This document shows positions 1-11,300 of a stretch of 47,908 nt of DNA, piece by piece. The notes beneath the pieces were generated by a model that saw nothing but the letters and a program-made list of their open reading frames with translations, made no database searches and had not been told where the DNA came from. Both the position numbers and the translations under genes were made by a program. Position 1 is the stretch's first letter. Each line of letters begins with the position of its first letter. The DNA lies in the NCBI GenBank assembly GCA_937896065.1, contig CALBLI010000071.1:1-47908 (forward strand), read 5' to 3'. Source of the DNA: an uncultured Caryophanales bacterium (lineage in GTDB: Bacteria > Bacillota_I > Bacilli_A > RFN20 > CAG-288).

Positions 1-3000
1 ATGGATAATCAAACATTATTTACTGAATCTGTACCATATGGAAATAAATCAACATATAAGTATACTCAAAATCAATTTACTTATACCGATCCAAAGACTA
101 ATAAAATTTATAGTTTTGATGGTTGGAAAAACGATTTAGATCCTACTAAAACAACCATTACTGGTGATACAACATTCATCGTTAAACTTGCTGAATCTAG
201 AGGCACAGCTTTAGTTACTTATTATGCAAATGGCGAAGTTTTCAAAAAAGTTTCAAATAACGTTGGGTATTTGGATTTGATTGATGACGTTCCAGTTATG
301 ACTGGTACCGATCAGTACATCTTCACTTTCTCACATTGGGTTGTTAAAGGAACAACAACTAAAGCAACATCTGCTACTCAAATCACAGCAGATATGGAAC
401 TTGAAGCTTCATTTACAAGCTCACTTAGAAAATATCATGTCAGTGTTAAAATTTGTGACACGACTGGAAATATTTTCTATGGTATTAATCTTGTTGATAA
501 TCAACTCGTCGCTTATGGTAGTACTGTAAATTTAGCTGGTTATGATAATTTATCAGAATTTTATTATGTTGATGAAGAAAATCATTATAGATATGATTGG
601 ATCGAGTGGGGTGACACAGGTGATCCACGCTCAACACTTATTACTTCTGATACTGTTTTTTATGCCAAAGCAACTGCAACTTATATAGGTAATACTGTCA
701 CCTTTAAAACAGCTAAAGGCGATCAAAAATTTGTTTTCAATACTGGAAGCAAATTAAAGACAATTCCATACAATTCAGAAATTCAAAATTCACTTTATAA
801 CTTTAGAGGCTGGAAAGATTCTGCTACTGGCTTAAAAGTTACTGATGAAACTATTGTCAGTGGTGATATGACTCTTGAACCAATCATTTATTACAATGTA
901 AAAGTTATTAGAGATACTGATGGTGAACTTATATTTACCGATGATATATTAGCTGGTTCAAAAACAGGCTATTATCAAAATGATGCTTCATTAAATTACA
1001 CTAAAAATTATGTAATAGACGGAAAAGAACAACAGATTACTTATACCTTTAAAGGTTGGAAAGATAATCTCGATCCAAGAACTACTACTATTGATAAAGG
1101 CTATATTTTTGTCGCCTTATATGATAAGCAAACACCTGTACAATACTATACTGTCAGATGGTCTAGTACTGATGACGTTGTAAGATATAAAGCTAATGAC
1201 TTATTGTTATTCCAAAATGAACCTACTAAAGAAGCAGATGATATTTATACATATACATTTGAAGGTTGGTATGATCAAATATCAGGCACAATGATTACTC
1301 AAGGTCATAGAGTAGAAAACAATATGAATATTATTCCTAAGTTTTCTACTAGTAAGAAGACTTATACTGTTACTTTCAAAACTTCTTCACTTGAAGAAAA
1401 AGTTACTGTCAAAGCTGGTGAAAAACTCAGTGCTCATTTTGTAAATGATTTTGGTTGGAAATTTGGTTATGGTAGTGATTCATATTCATTTGCTGGCTAT
1501 AAATACATAGCATCAAGTGGTAAATTCCAATGTGGTGATATCATCATTCAAGCTGGAAAAGATAAAACTGATTACTTCAAATCAAGTTATACTCACATCG
1601 AAAGTGAACTTTATGTTTATAAAGATATGGTATTTACACCTGTCTATGATATAAAGAAACTTTTAACAGATACCATTGTCGTTTCAGCACCAATTGAAGG
1701 TAAAAACTATACTTTCCATAGATACACAGTTGCAAGAGGAACTGAAGTATCAACTGCTGATTTTAAAGTACATGATGTTGCTGGTGATAGTGGTATATAT
1801 TATAAATTCACAGGCAAATATCAGCAATCAATAGAAGGTGATAACAATAGTGAAAATAGAACGATTTATTACACACCTAGTTTCCAAAGTAATGTCATTT
1901 TAAATTATGCTGTTTTTGAAGATGCTAATGGCAGACCATATGAGATAAGTACTGCTAATCCAATTAATGGTGGAATATTCTCCATTCCATCTAATCCTCC
2001 AACAAAAGCTAGCTCAGATGGTAAAAAATATACTTTTGCTTACTGGATGAATAAAGAGACTTCTCAAATTCTTGATACTTCTTCATCTCTTGAAGGTAAT
2101 AGAAACTGTACCTTTGTACCTGTTTTCTTTGAAAGTGGAGTAACTACCTACAATGTAACTATTCAAGATGCTAATGGTCATATCTTCTACAAAGGTAAAG
2201 CTCAAAAAGATACTTACTTGAGCTATAAAGATGATGTAAGTGAGACTGATAAATATTCATATATTGATAGCAGCACATATATTAGACATGTATTTTCAGG
2301 CTGGAAAGATAATATTTCACCAGCTAATACTAAGATTACATCTGATAATGTTGTCTTCACTGTTTTGACAAATAAATATCAGCTTCAAGTTAAAGTCAGA
2401 ATGTTTAGTGTTGATAAAACCAAAGCAAAGACACATGAATTCGATTATAATTCAACTCAAAGATTAAATAAAATTGCTAATCCAGACCCAACTAATATTG
2501 CAGGCTATAGCTATGGTCCAATAACTGGTTATATCATCAATGGTGTTCGTTATGAGCATTATGATGAATATACTTTCACTACTGATGTTGACATCTATCC
2601 TATTGCTACACGTACTGCTACTGTTTTTACTCAACTTGTCTTTGAAGGAATTGATAATTCTAGTCATTACTTTAAATATCAAGATGTCCGTTATGGTTCA
2701 ATAACTTCAATTGATCCTGAATTATGTACTGGACTTGATAAGACTGAAATCAAAAACGTCAGTGGTACTAAATATAAATACACTTATACTTATGCTCATA
2801 AGTGGAGAGATGAGAATGGTGTTGAATATCCTGAAGATAAAATTGTTGTCAAATCACAAGTCTTCACCCCTGTTTATGAAGAGAAGAGAGAACTTGTTCA
2901 ATATCAAATTACTTTTAAAAACTACGATGGAACCACTCTTGGAACAGATTATGTACCTGATAATTTCTTCTATATGACTTTCTCAGATAAAGGACTACCT

Positions 3001-3678
3001 GCTATACCACAACGCGAAAATACAGCTGGAATAGTCTATGTATTTGAAGGTTGGTTTAGTGAAGATGGCGAAGAATTGCTTTATCATCCAATTAAGAAAG
3101 ATGCCATCTATACAGCTCGCTTTAGAGAAGAAGTCAAAAAATATGATTTCACTATCACTGCTAAAGTTTACTTTGATGGAACAACTACAACAGATATTCT
3201 TTATAGTGAACAAGTTGGTTACAATCAATTTGTAAGCATCAATTCGACTGAGTGGCAAAATTATCTTAAAGCTCTTCAAAACAATTATAAAGACACTGAT
3301 ACATATTCTTATACTATCGCTTGGAAAGATGGCAAAGAACCAGTTACTGATAAAGCTATTCAAACTAATGTGGCTTACGAATTACAAGTGACTAAACAAG
3401 TTCGTACATATGATATCAAATATTATATTCGAGCAACTAATGATGCCAATATGAAGATTCTATATAAAACTGTCACTTATAAAGCTGGTCAAGGATATCA
3501 AATCATTGACGCACCTAGCATTTATTATTTTGATCCAGATTTATATCCAGGCCAAAGTAATAACCAGATTACAATTGCTAAACGTGAAGACTTCTATACT
3601 ACAGTTGCTCCTTCTTTATCAACTAATCCTCAAAATAGATACTCTCAATATGATTGGCAAGGTGTTTATATATGCTAA
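1..3678 (+). CDS. Giant InlB-repeat surface protein (5' partial, frameshifted)
   Basis: This reading frame of 1,225 codons is almost entirely a chain of about 14 modules of 70-110 residues of the InlB B-repeat/Flg_new type (beta-grasp surface modules). Each module has a strand such as YTFxGWKDN or FEGW, then xxTTI, then a closing F-x-x-x-Y/F strand. The Trp motif recurs near residues 42, 269, 350, 422, 768, 1015 and 1217. The ATG at base 1 is probably internal: there is no signal peptide, no ribosome site can be seen, and the first module lacks its opening strand, so the true start lies left of the window. The frame stops at TAA 3676-3678 in mid-module, and the homologous sequence continues in the +2 frame to 4120. 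No LPXTG anchor is seen. The likely role is adhesion or surface structure; the ligand is unknown. Confidence 0.8.
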   Translation: MDNQTLFTESVPYGNKSTYKYTQNQFTYTDPKTNKIYSFDGWKNDLDPTKTTITGDTTFIVKLAESRGTALVTYYANGEVFKKVSNNVGYLDLIDDVPVMTGTDQYIFTFSHWVVKGTTTKATSATQITADMELEASFTSSLRKYHVSVKICDTTGNIFYGINLVDNQLVAYGSTVNLAGYDNLSEFYYVDEENHYRYDWIEWGDTGDPRSTLITSDTVFYAKATATYIGNTVTFKTAKGDQKFVFNTGSKLKTIPYNSEIQNSLYNFRGWKDSATGLKVTDETIVSGDMTLEPIIYYNVKVIRDTDGELIFTDDILAGSKTGYYQNDASLNYTKNYVIDGKEQQITYTFKGWKDNLDPRTTTIDKGYIFVALYDKQTPVQYYTVRWSSTDDVVRYKANDLLLFQNEPTKEADDIYTYTFEGWYDQISGTMITQGHRVENNMNIIPKFSTSKKTYTVTFKTSSLEEKVTVKAGEKLSAHFVNDFGWKFGYGSDSYSFAGYKYIASSGKFQCGDIIIQAGKDKTDYFKSSYTHIESELYVYKDMVFTPVYDIKKLLTDTIVVSAPIEGKNYTFHRYTVARGTEVSTADFKVHDVAGDSGIYYKFTGKYQQSIEGDNNSENRTIYYTPSFQSNVILNYAVFEDANGRPYEISTANPINGGIFSIPSNPPTKASSDGKKYTFAYWMNKETSQILDTSSSLEGNRNCTFVPVFFESGVTTYNVTIQDANGHIFYKGKAQKDTYLSYKDDVSETDKYSYIDSSTYIRHVFSGWKDNISPANTKITSDNVVFTVLTNKYQLQVKVRMFSVDKTKAKTHEFDYNSTQRLNKIANPDPTNIAGYSYGPITGYIINGVRYEHYDEYTFTTDVDIYPIATRTATVFTQLVFEGIDNSSHYFKYQDVRYGSITSIDPELCTGLDKTEIKNVSGTKYKYTYTYAHKWRDENGVEYPEDKIVVKSQVFTPVYEEKRELVQYQITFKNYDGTTLGTDYVPDNFFYMTFSDKGLPAIPQRENTAGIVYVFEGWFSEDGEELLYHPIKKDAIYTARFREEVKKYDFTITAKVYFDGTTTTDILYSEQVGYNQFVSINSTEWQNYLKALQNNYKDTDTYSYTIAWKDGKEPVTDKAIQTNVAYELQVTKQVRTYDIKYYIRATNDANMKILYKTVTYKAGQGYQIIDAPSIYYFDPDLYPGQSNNQITIAKREDFYTTVAPSLSTNPQNRYSQYDWQGVYIC

Positions 3679-4120
3679 TTTAGAATTTGTCCTTGAAGGT
3701 GTTTACGAAGCAACTAAGTATGAAATAACTCTTTATAGTCAGGTTTATAACGGCAATGCAACTACATCTCAGATTGGTTCGACTATACCTGGTGTCTTCT
3801 CCAGTTATGTTGAAAATGGTGTAACTAAATACTATAGGATACCAGCAACTTTGAAGATTAGAAAAGGTATGACTATTGCTCAATCATTGAAGCTTTTCCC
3901 TAATGATAATACTGAAATTGAATACCGTGAAGATATGTTTAAAAATGCTTGCATATCTTCTTCCTGGACATATTATAATTCTAATTTGAATTATGTATTA
4001 AATAAATGGAAAGTCAATAAAGGTGATAATCCTGCTGAAGTTGTAACCACAATTGATATCAATCAACAGCTTACAAGTAATATGAAATTTACTGCTATAT
4101 TCCATGCTTATAATAAATAA
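3671..4120 (+). pseudogene. Out-of-frame 3' end of the InlB-repeat protein
   Basis: This is the frame that completes the broken repeat of the preceding gene. It begins YANLEFVLEG, the expected closing strand after YDWQGVYI, runs through one more module (VLNKWKV, then MKFTAIF) and ends HAYNK-TAA. It has no start codon or ribosome site of its own near 3671. Adding one TA to the TATATAT run at 3667-3673 would fuse it in frame to the upstream part. It is either a slipped-strand mutation (possibly phase variable), a ribosomal frameshift, or an assembly error. Confidence 0.75.
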
Positions 4121-4138
4121 AAATTAGAATTTAATTAT

Positions 4139-4190
4139 AACCTCTTTATATGTTTTAATAGATAAATTAGACATGTAAGGAGGTTTTTTT
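4139..4190 (+). terminator. Rho-independent terminator of the InlB-repeat gene
   Basis: AACCTCTTT at 4139-4147 pairs with AAGGAGGTT at 4177-4185, with one G-T wobble and a 29-nt loop. A run of T follows directly. It lies 18 bases after the 4120 stop. Confidence 0.6.
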
Positions 4191-4306
4191 AATAAGCGTA
4201 ATTTCCCAATTGACAAAAATTAAAAAAGTTGTTAAATTTTCATTAATCCATTATTTAGTGGATAACATGAACTAAACATTTTTTTTATTGTAATTTCAGA
4301 TATCTT

Positions 4307-4699
4307 TTATTCTTTTACTTCTTTTAAACTATTTATAATATCTTCAGATAATTCATATTTTGATGATTTTAATTCTTTTGATAGGCTTTCTGATCATGGA
4401 AGTAGCTGTTTGATATCTGATTGGTTTGTTTATGCTAGCTGAGTAAAAACATGAATAAGGTTATACTTGATTCAAGCTTTCAGCTTTTATAATTGTCATC
4501 AAGATTTTAGTGGCTTCAGCTCCCTTTTCAGAACAACTGAATAAGAAATTCTTTCTATCTATAACAAGGTCCTTTACACTGCTTTCACATAGTAATAATA
4601 AGATTCGGATTTACCTTTGCTTTTACAAAAATCAATGATAGGTAATTCACTTTTTTGGTAATCTTAGATTAAAGACTGATAATATTCTTTTGAATTTTT
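4307..4699 (-). pseudogene. Decayed IS66 element: TnpA start joined to TnpC end
   Basis: On the minus strand, bases 4699-4574 read as the N-terminal HTH part of an IS66 accessory protein (TnpA): NSKEYYQSLI-stop-DYQKSELPIIDFCKSKGKS, the usual W/YxxLIxxYxxSGxxxxxFCxxxGxS pattern. From about 4589 in another frame comes the C-terminus of the IS66 transposase TnpC: VIDRKNFLFSCSEKGAEATK. A further frame then gives LLP-stop-SESLSKELKSS, where functional copies have LLPWSxSLPEE. So the element lost tnpB and most of tnpC in an internal deletion near 4580 and has since gained stops and frameshifts. Assignment rests on recognised motifs; no terminal inverted repeats were identified. Confidence 0.7.
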
Positions 4700-4704
4700 T
4701 ATAA

Positions 4705-4739
4705 AAAGTCCTTCCGATTTATTTTATTGGAAGAACTTT
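4705..4739. repeat. Inverted repeat between the two IS66 relics
   Basis: AAAGTCCTTCC at 4705-4715 and GGAAGAACTTT at 4729-4739 pair over 11 bp with one mismatch and a 13-nt loop. It sits just upstream of the minus-strand relic. It could be an old terminator or part of an element end. Confidence 0.45.
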
Positions 4740-4866
4740 AATTTATATAGCAAGGTTAAATTACGTTTTTAAATAACTTACTTAAATTCATTATAACGAC
4801 ATCTAGGCTTTACTTTTTTGATGCTGGTCTTGTTTGTTATTTAACAAAGTATTCTTGAATGCTGAG

Positions 4867-5075
4867 ATTTTAAGAATAACTCAATAAATGGTGTTAAAGT
4901 CATTTGCATGATGTAATCGCTTATTGAGAGTTCAATCTATAATGATTTAAACCCTTATAAATATATTCTTCATCTTATAAATATTTTACCTAATCTAAAC
5001 AATATTGAATTTGATTAATCGACTTTATCACCTTACTCTAGCTCATTACCTAAAGAAATTAAAAGTAAGAAATAA
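4867..5075 (+). pseudogene. Second decayed IS66 transposase (TnpC) C-terminus
   Basis: On the plus strand, from about 4870, the frame reads FKNNSINGVKV, then an in-frame TAA, then SLIESSIYNDLNPYKYILHL, INILPNLNNIEFD, another TAA, STLSPYSSSLPKEIKSKK and a final TAA at 5073-5075. This follows the IS66 TnpC C-terminal pattern (FSNTxxGAxASAxIYSLIETAKxNGLNPYKYL...LPxxxxxxxDxLLPWSxSLPEE). The upstream part of the transposase is not recognisable. It points away from the minus-strand relic, so the two came from separate insertions or from an inversion. Confidence 0.7.
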
Positions 5076-5108
5076 AATAGCCTTGAATAAAAAAATCAAG
5101 GCTATTTT
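5074..5108. terminator. 13-bp perfect hairpin after the IS66 relic
   Basis: AAAATAGCCTTGA at 5074-5086 and TCAAGGCTATTTT at 5096-5108 pair perfectly around a 9-nt A-rich loop. The stem starts inside the stop codon of the plus-strand IS66 remnant and T-rich sequence follows on both strands, so it probably served as that element's terminator. Confidence 0.6.
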
Positions 5109-5119
5109 AAATTTTTAAT

Positions 5120-5140
5120 AACGTCAAAGTTATTGACGTT
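5120..5140. repeat. Short inverted repeat (AACGTCAA/TTGACGTT)
   Basis: AACGTCAA at 5120-5127 and TTGACGTT at 5133-5140 are perfect arms around 5 nt, immediately after the preceding hairpin. It may be an operator-like site or the edge of a lost element. Function unknown. Confidence 0.4.
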
Positions 5141-5352
5141 TAGTGTAAAAACATCTAATTCAAACAGTTCAATGTTTAAAAGCTTAAAGGTACTGAGCAG
5201 CCCATCACTCCAATTGATCAATGAGCAATAGGTTGTTTAAAAAACAATATATCAGTTCTTGATAGCAAAACATTTATTATTCAATTGCAGTGTTTATCAA
5301 GATGTACCAATGGTGTAAAAAGGAATTAGTGAAAATGATATTAGCGTCAATT

Positions 5353-8300
5353 TTAGCTATTTTCCTTACCCAAATAAAATGCACAATCCTCTCCACTGCC
5401 TTTTGCAATTTGTAAGTCAGATAAATGATTATATACTTTAAAAGTTTTGCCAGTTGAATCAGATTGACCCTTACCATTTCCGGCAGTTGTTGAAGTAATA
5501 AAACCAGCTGCATGAGTTTTCATAAAGGAAGAAACTGCAGCACCCAAACTGAAAATACCAATAGTTGCAAGAGAAGTTGAATAAGCTGCATATGATTCAC
5601 CAGAAGAAGTAAATACATTGCCAACAGTGTAATAAGAGTCAGTGCCAGCTATAAATGGTGGATTGCTAATATTACTAGTGTTATCATTATAAATATCACT
5701 ATCATTTTTTATAGTATAAAGCATACCCAAACCTTTTGTACTTGTATCAAGTGAAAGTTTAGAATTATTTACACTAAAGTAAGTTAAAGGCGAACCAATG
5801 TCGCTTCTTGAACTTCTGTAAAAACTAACATAATTATTATGACATGCATTAGAAATCAAGGCAGAAACACTAGCTTTAGTTCCATGTTCATAAAAATCAC
5901 GAGCACCAATATTGACACCATATTGAATATCAACACTAGTATTTACAGGAGATGATGTCTTTCTTTCGCAAAAAACAGATGTGTAAAGATAAATTTTACC
6001 ACTTGCATTATAACCAGCAAAAGCAGCTTTAACTGGTAAAAATCCTTGAACACCTAAGGAAACAATACCACCTCGTTTATAACCTTGTCCCCAACCTAAG
6101 AAACCATAATCAGTTGTTGTATCTCTTTTTTTATTATCACTACCACCTTGAGTAATGTCAATGTAATTTAGAGTTTTAATAGGTTTAGCAGTATCATGAT
6201 TAAATGAATGCTGATATCGGCCAGGAGCAGCATCGAGGTAAAAATTTTGCAACTCCGTTGAGGCAGTAATAATATATAGAGCAGAGTTTTGATTTGCACC
6301 TTGCATTAAAGCAAAACCGAATTCATTAATTTGACCATCTAAATATATATGTGAAGTTGAAGAAGAATTAAGATAACAACCAGCAAACATAAATGGAGTT
6401 ACTACATAATTCAAATCAAAATATGTTGAAATTAATGCGGGGCTGGTTCTTTCCTGCATTTCTTTATTGGTTTCAGGTATTTTTTCAGAATGCGGGTATC
6501 TAGATGCGTTGGCATCCATTACTGGGTAAATTGAATTGCTGATAGTATTATAGTCTCCAACTCTATTTAAATATATGTGGCTACTACCTGCTGAAATATC
6601 TGCCAAACCAAAAGGCAAGATATATTTACTTCTTAAATAATAGCCAGAGTTCATATTATTAATATTTCCTAATTTTAATATAGTATTTTTTCCTGTAAGC
6701 CATGATCTAGTAACACTAAAAGCATATGAACCGATAATTCCTTGCTGACCATATTCATAACCAAGTTGTATATAGTTAGCACTATTTATATCAACTTGTT
6801 TATTAATGCCTCCTGAATAATAATCGTCATTATTAAATAGATAAGGGAAAATGCTTTGTAGTGAGGCATCACCTCCATCTAATGAAAAACTAGTAGTACC
6901 ATTTCTTGCAAGAGCGTAAGGAGAAATAGCAGTCACATTGTTAGCTCTATTTTTAAACGAAATAGTACAAGGTGAAATGCTTACATCACTTTCAGCACGA
7001 TTTGCATTAAGTTTATAAATTTTTTCAGTTGCATTATTGTTAATGTAGAAAGCACGAGCTCCTAATGGTGAATATACAAATTCATAATTTATTAGTAAGA
7101 TATTAGTCATCAATGAATCAGCATAATTCAAACTTGAAGCTAGTTTCTGATTAGTGTTAAACATCATGAATTTTTTAAATTCAGCGTTTGTTTGCCACAC
7201 ATTATCAGCTTGTTCAAACATATCATAGAACTTTTCAGTCTCAGTAGAATCTTTATTGGTCCAGTCATCCATCAAATTGAAAGTTGCATCATAATAAGTT
7301 GCAGAACCTGTATTTTTATAAGCAAAAGAATAATAAGTTAAAGTTTGATTATTATAAGTGTTTGAAACAGCACCACTAGCATTTCTATTTGCACCCATAT
7401 ATGGGAATTCCATAGTGGTAAGAGTTCTTGTTTTTGAATTATCACTTAAATATTGCTCATCTATATCAGAGCCAAGAATATTACCATCGAAGATGATTTT
7501 AGAAAGGGATCTACATTCTTCAAATGCTCTAGCACCTATTTTAGTTACAAAAGTAAATGAAATATTATTGTCATTATTATCAACAGTTTCAAGCAATTTA
7601 CAGTTATAGAAGGCATATGCACCGATAGTTTTATTATGTTCAGCATTGCTTTGCAAATTGACATTTTTTAAGCTGACACAATTTGCAAATAAACCTTCAG
7701 GTATATTTTCAGCAACTAAAGGAATAGTGATGACATTTTCATTACCATTGCCTTCTAATGAATAACAATTTCTAAAAGCATATTTACCTAAAGTGAAAGT
7801 ATCAGCATTTTTATCAACAGAAGCATTGGTCAAATCACCTTTGATTGTTTTTAAAGCATAATTGCCATCAAAAGCATGAGCACCGAGATACTTGAGTTGT
7901 CTATTAAGAGTATCATCACCTACTGAAGTATCATCTAAGAAAGAGAGTGTATTGAATGTGTGATTAAATAAGAAAGCACTATCACCAATGGTTACTAAAG
8001 ATGAAGGAATATGTAAAGTTTGATCATTGACATAAGGGAAATAGTATGCACTACCATCCATATCATAAAGCTTTTTAGCATCAATCTTTGATTTATCATC
8101 AATATTAGCAAAATCAAAAACACCTTCTCTTGGGTTATAAGAAGCAGTATCGCTATCAACAGTATCCTCATTATATTTACTATCCTCATAATAATAGTTA
8201 TAAGGATAAGCCGCAACAGAACATTTTATATCATTGCCGGTGACAGAGTCCCAAGCAATTGGATAATGAGAATAATCAAGAGCAAAAGCATAACTACCAA

Positions 8301-11300
8301 TTTTAGAAATGGTACTAGATTCTGGCTGATAGAAAGATGGAATAACATAATTATTAAAGAAGGCATAATTACCAATTTCTTTAAGATTAGTAGGTAAATC
8401 AATTTCTACAACTTGGTTATTATAACTTTGTCTGGAAGTATAATATGATTCAATTGTATTCCTATTAATAGCATTAAAATAGTATATATTTCTAGCACTG
8501 ATAAAAGCACAATCACCAATGGTTAATGTTTTGTTATTAGATTTACTTAAAGTAGCATCATTAATGAAATTAAAATGATTTGGATCAGTGATAAGTGATG
8601 AATTTTCAGTTGCAACTTCAATTGAAAGTCTTCGATATGCAAAAGCATAAGAACCGATTGTAGTTATATTTATAGGTAAGGTAGTACCGCTAGAAGAGGA
8701 AGCAGTAAATTTCAAAGATTTGCCAGTACCATTAAGAATTTTAATAGCAAAACCACGTGCTTTTAAATCAGCACTACTTACAGTATCTTCTTTGACTCTA
8801 AAAGCATTATTTGCAATAGTTAAAGCAGGCAATTCTTTAATATCTTTAGCAGTTAAACGGCCTAACTGAAGATCAGTTTTAAAATCATAAAATTTTAAAG
8901 CATACTCGACACAATCACCATTTTGTTTAAAGAAATTAGTTCTATATTTGAAAGCTCCTTTTCCAATATAAGTCAAATTTCTAGGGAAAGTGATTGAAAG
9001 AGGTACTTCATATTTAAGCTTAACTGTGCTTGTTTTAGTTGAAGATGATGCACTAGCCATCTGTTGATAAAGATCATACATAGTTGAAGCATGATTTAAA
9101 ACGTCACTACTATCTAAATCGCTTGTATCATCGTATTCTGAATCTGCTTTTCCATTTGTAAGTGATACTTTTTCAAAATAAGTATTAGTATTACCATTTT
9201 TTCCATTCACATAAACGTTAATATCAATGACAATTGCAAAAGCATAATCACCGATACTGATATTAGCACCATAATTCTTAGTATCGTGATTGACATCTTC
9301 CCAAGAAATATTGGTTAGACCTCCACGATGTGCAAAAGCAAAATTACCAATCTTTTGAAGAGATAGTGGGAATTTCAAAGTTGATAATCCAGAATCAGAA
9401 GAATTATATGTAGACATAAACGCACCTTCTTCAATAGTCTTAAGTTTTTTATTGAAGGTGATGGTTTTTAAATTTGTATCGAAGAAAGCACCTCTATTAA
9501 TATTTTCAAGTTGAGATGGGCATTCAACAGCGTTCAGTCTATTACATTCAGCAAAAGCAAAGTCACCAATTGTAACAGTATTAGCTGATAATGTTAATGT
9601 TGTTAAGTAATTACAGCCATAAAAAGCATAATTACCAATTTTAGTATAGGAACGTTCATTTAATTCATTATCGGTTTCAGTTGGGAAAGAAACAGCTCTA
9701 ATGACATAGCCTACTGGTTTACCACCAGTAATTACTTTAGAACTTACTTTACCAAAGATAGATTCACTACTACTTTTTGAATCGGCAATACCTTTGACAA
9801 TTGAGAAAGATTCAATTGTATTATTAGCTTTATTAGTTGTGAAATAATAACCAGGTAAAATAACTGATTGCCAAATTTCTTTCTTTGCAGCTGGTGTTGA
9901 ATCACTAATATTGAAAGCAGAGATTTCATTATCAGCATTGAATGTAAACATTCCATCATTTGTAACATCATAGGCATAAACACCATTTAAAATGATTGAA
10001 TTTGGTTTGTTTTGCTGGTTTCTAAAACTGATAGCAACTTTTTGCTCGCTTGAAAAATGAGTCAAGGTAGTATTGCTATAAGAAGTATAAACGGTTCTTA
10101 AACCATGTTGATAAAGAAGTGAGGAATCTTTTAAAACTTCAAGAGGTGAAAATTCAACATTTTCATCAACAACAAATGGACCATATGAAACATTGTTAAC
10201 TAAATATGAGACAGAGACGCCAACATAAGTCATGCCACCATCTTCATATGGTTCAAAATAGACATTAGTAGCAGAAGTATTTAAAATACCAGATAAAAGC
10301 ATAGTTGAACCAGAAGTTATATATGGTTGGTTAGTATAGACAAGGTTTCCATCTTCATCAACGACCTTCCATTTAGTTATTTTGTAGTGATTGTATACAC
10401 ATCCTGCAGTTGTTGGATTTCCAATACCAGTCGTTGGATTATATAAATAAGAAGTATTGCCATTAAATTCATAACCACCGATAACGATTCTAGTTTTTGA
10501 AATTGTATCTTTATCATAGATTTGTGAAGCTGATGAGGTTCCATCAAGAGTTTGCTTGACCATGACAATCTCAGAACCAACACGATAAGAAATACGAATA
10601 TTAGTATATTCATATTTAGCATAATAAATAATGTTAGTTGCTGTTGGACTAGCAGTGAAAGTTCCTGATTTAACAAGAGATGAAGTGTCACCACCACGTA
10701 AAACCCAACCAACAAAGACTTGACCATCTTTACCCTTTGGAGTACTAGTAGGGATAGTATAAGTACCACCACTTGAAATATATTGAGTAGCAAATAAAGT
10801 ATTGCTATTCATATCAATATCAGAATAGAAAGCGACTCTAACATTATTTCTTGGAACATAAACAGGAGTGAAAACAACACTACCAGGATTGGAAATGTAG
10901 TTATTATTCATCTTGGTCTTATTTCCGTTATCATCAATTTCATAACTTGGGGCAAAGATAAATTGATAGATAGTTTCATTAGAATCGTTATAAACTTTGT
11001 TCAATGTGATGGAACTTGGTGTTCCTTCAGGTTGAGCATTACCATAAGTGATATTGAAAGATAAACCATCAAAAGTATAAGAAGAAGAACTAGTTGTTGC
11101 AGGAATTGAAAATGTTGCTCTAATATTTCCTAAAGATTCGGAATAATTAGGTTCAGAATCAGCATCAGTTGATGTGTCAACAAGTTCAATCAATTGATAA
11201 TTGTAATTAGCAATCTCAGATGTTAAATTACCATTTGAATCACGTCGATATTCAGGTGTCATCTTTAGCATCAAAGGAACATTAGAATGAATAGTTGAAG

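Larger units (their letters stand above)
4191..5352. other. Gene-free 1.2 kb spacer between the convergent giant genes
   Basis: No intact gene is present. It holds two decayed IS66 fragments (listed separately), three hairpin-forming inverted repeats, and, from about 5141 to 5352, sequence in which I see nothing recognisable. Stops occur in all frames. Short open frames reaching into 5277-5513 are antisense shadows of the large lipoprotein gene. Confidence 0.6.

Noticed and set aside
5277..5513. Minus-strand open frame at 5277-5513
   Set aside because: It overlaps the end of the large lipoprotein in another frame and has no independent support.
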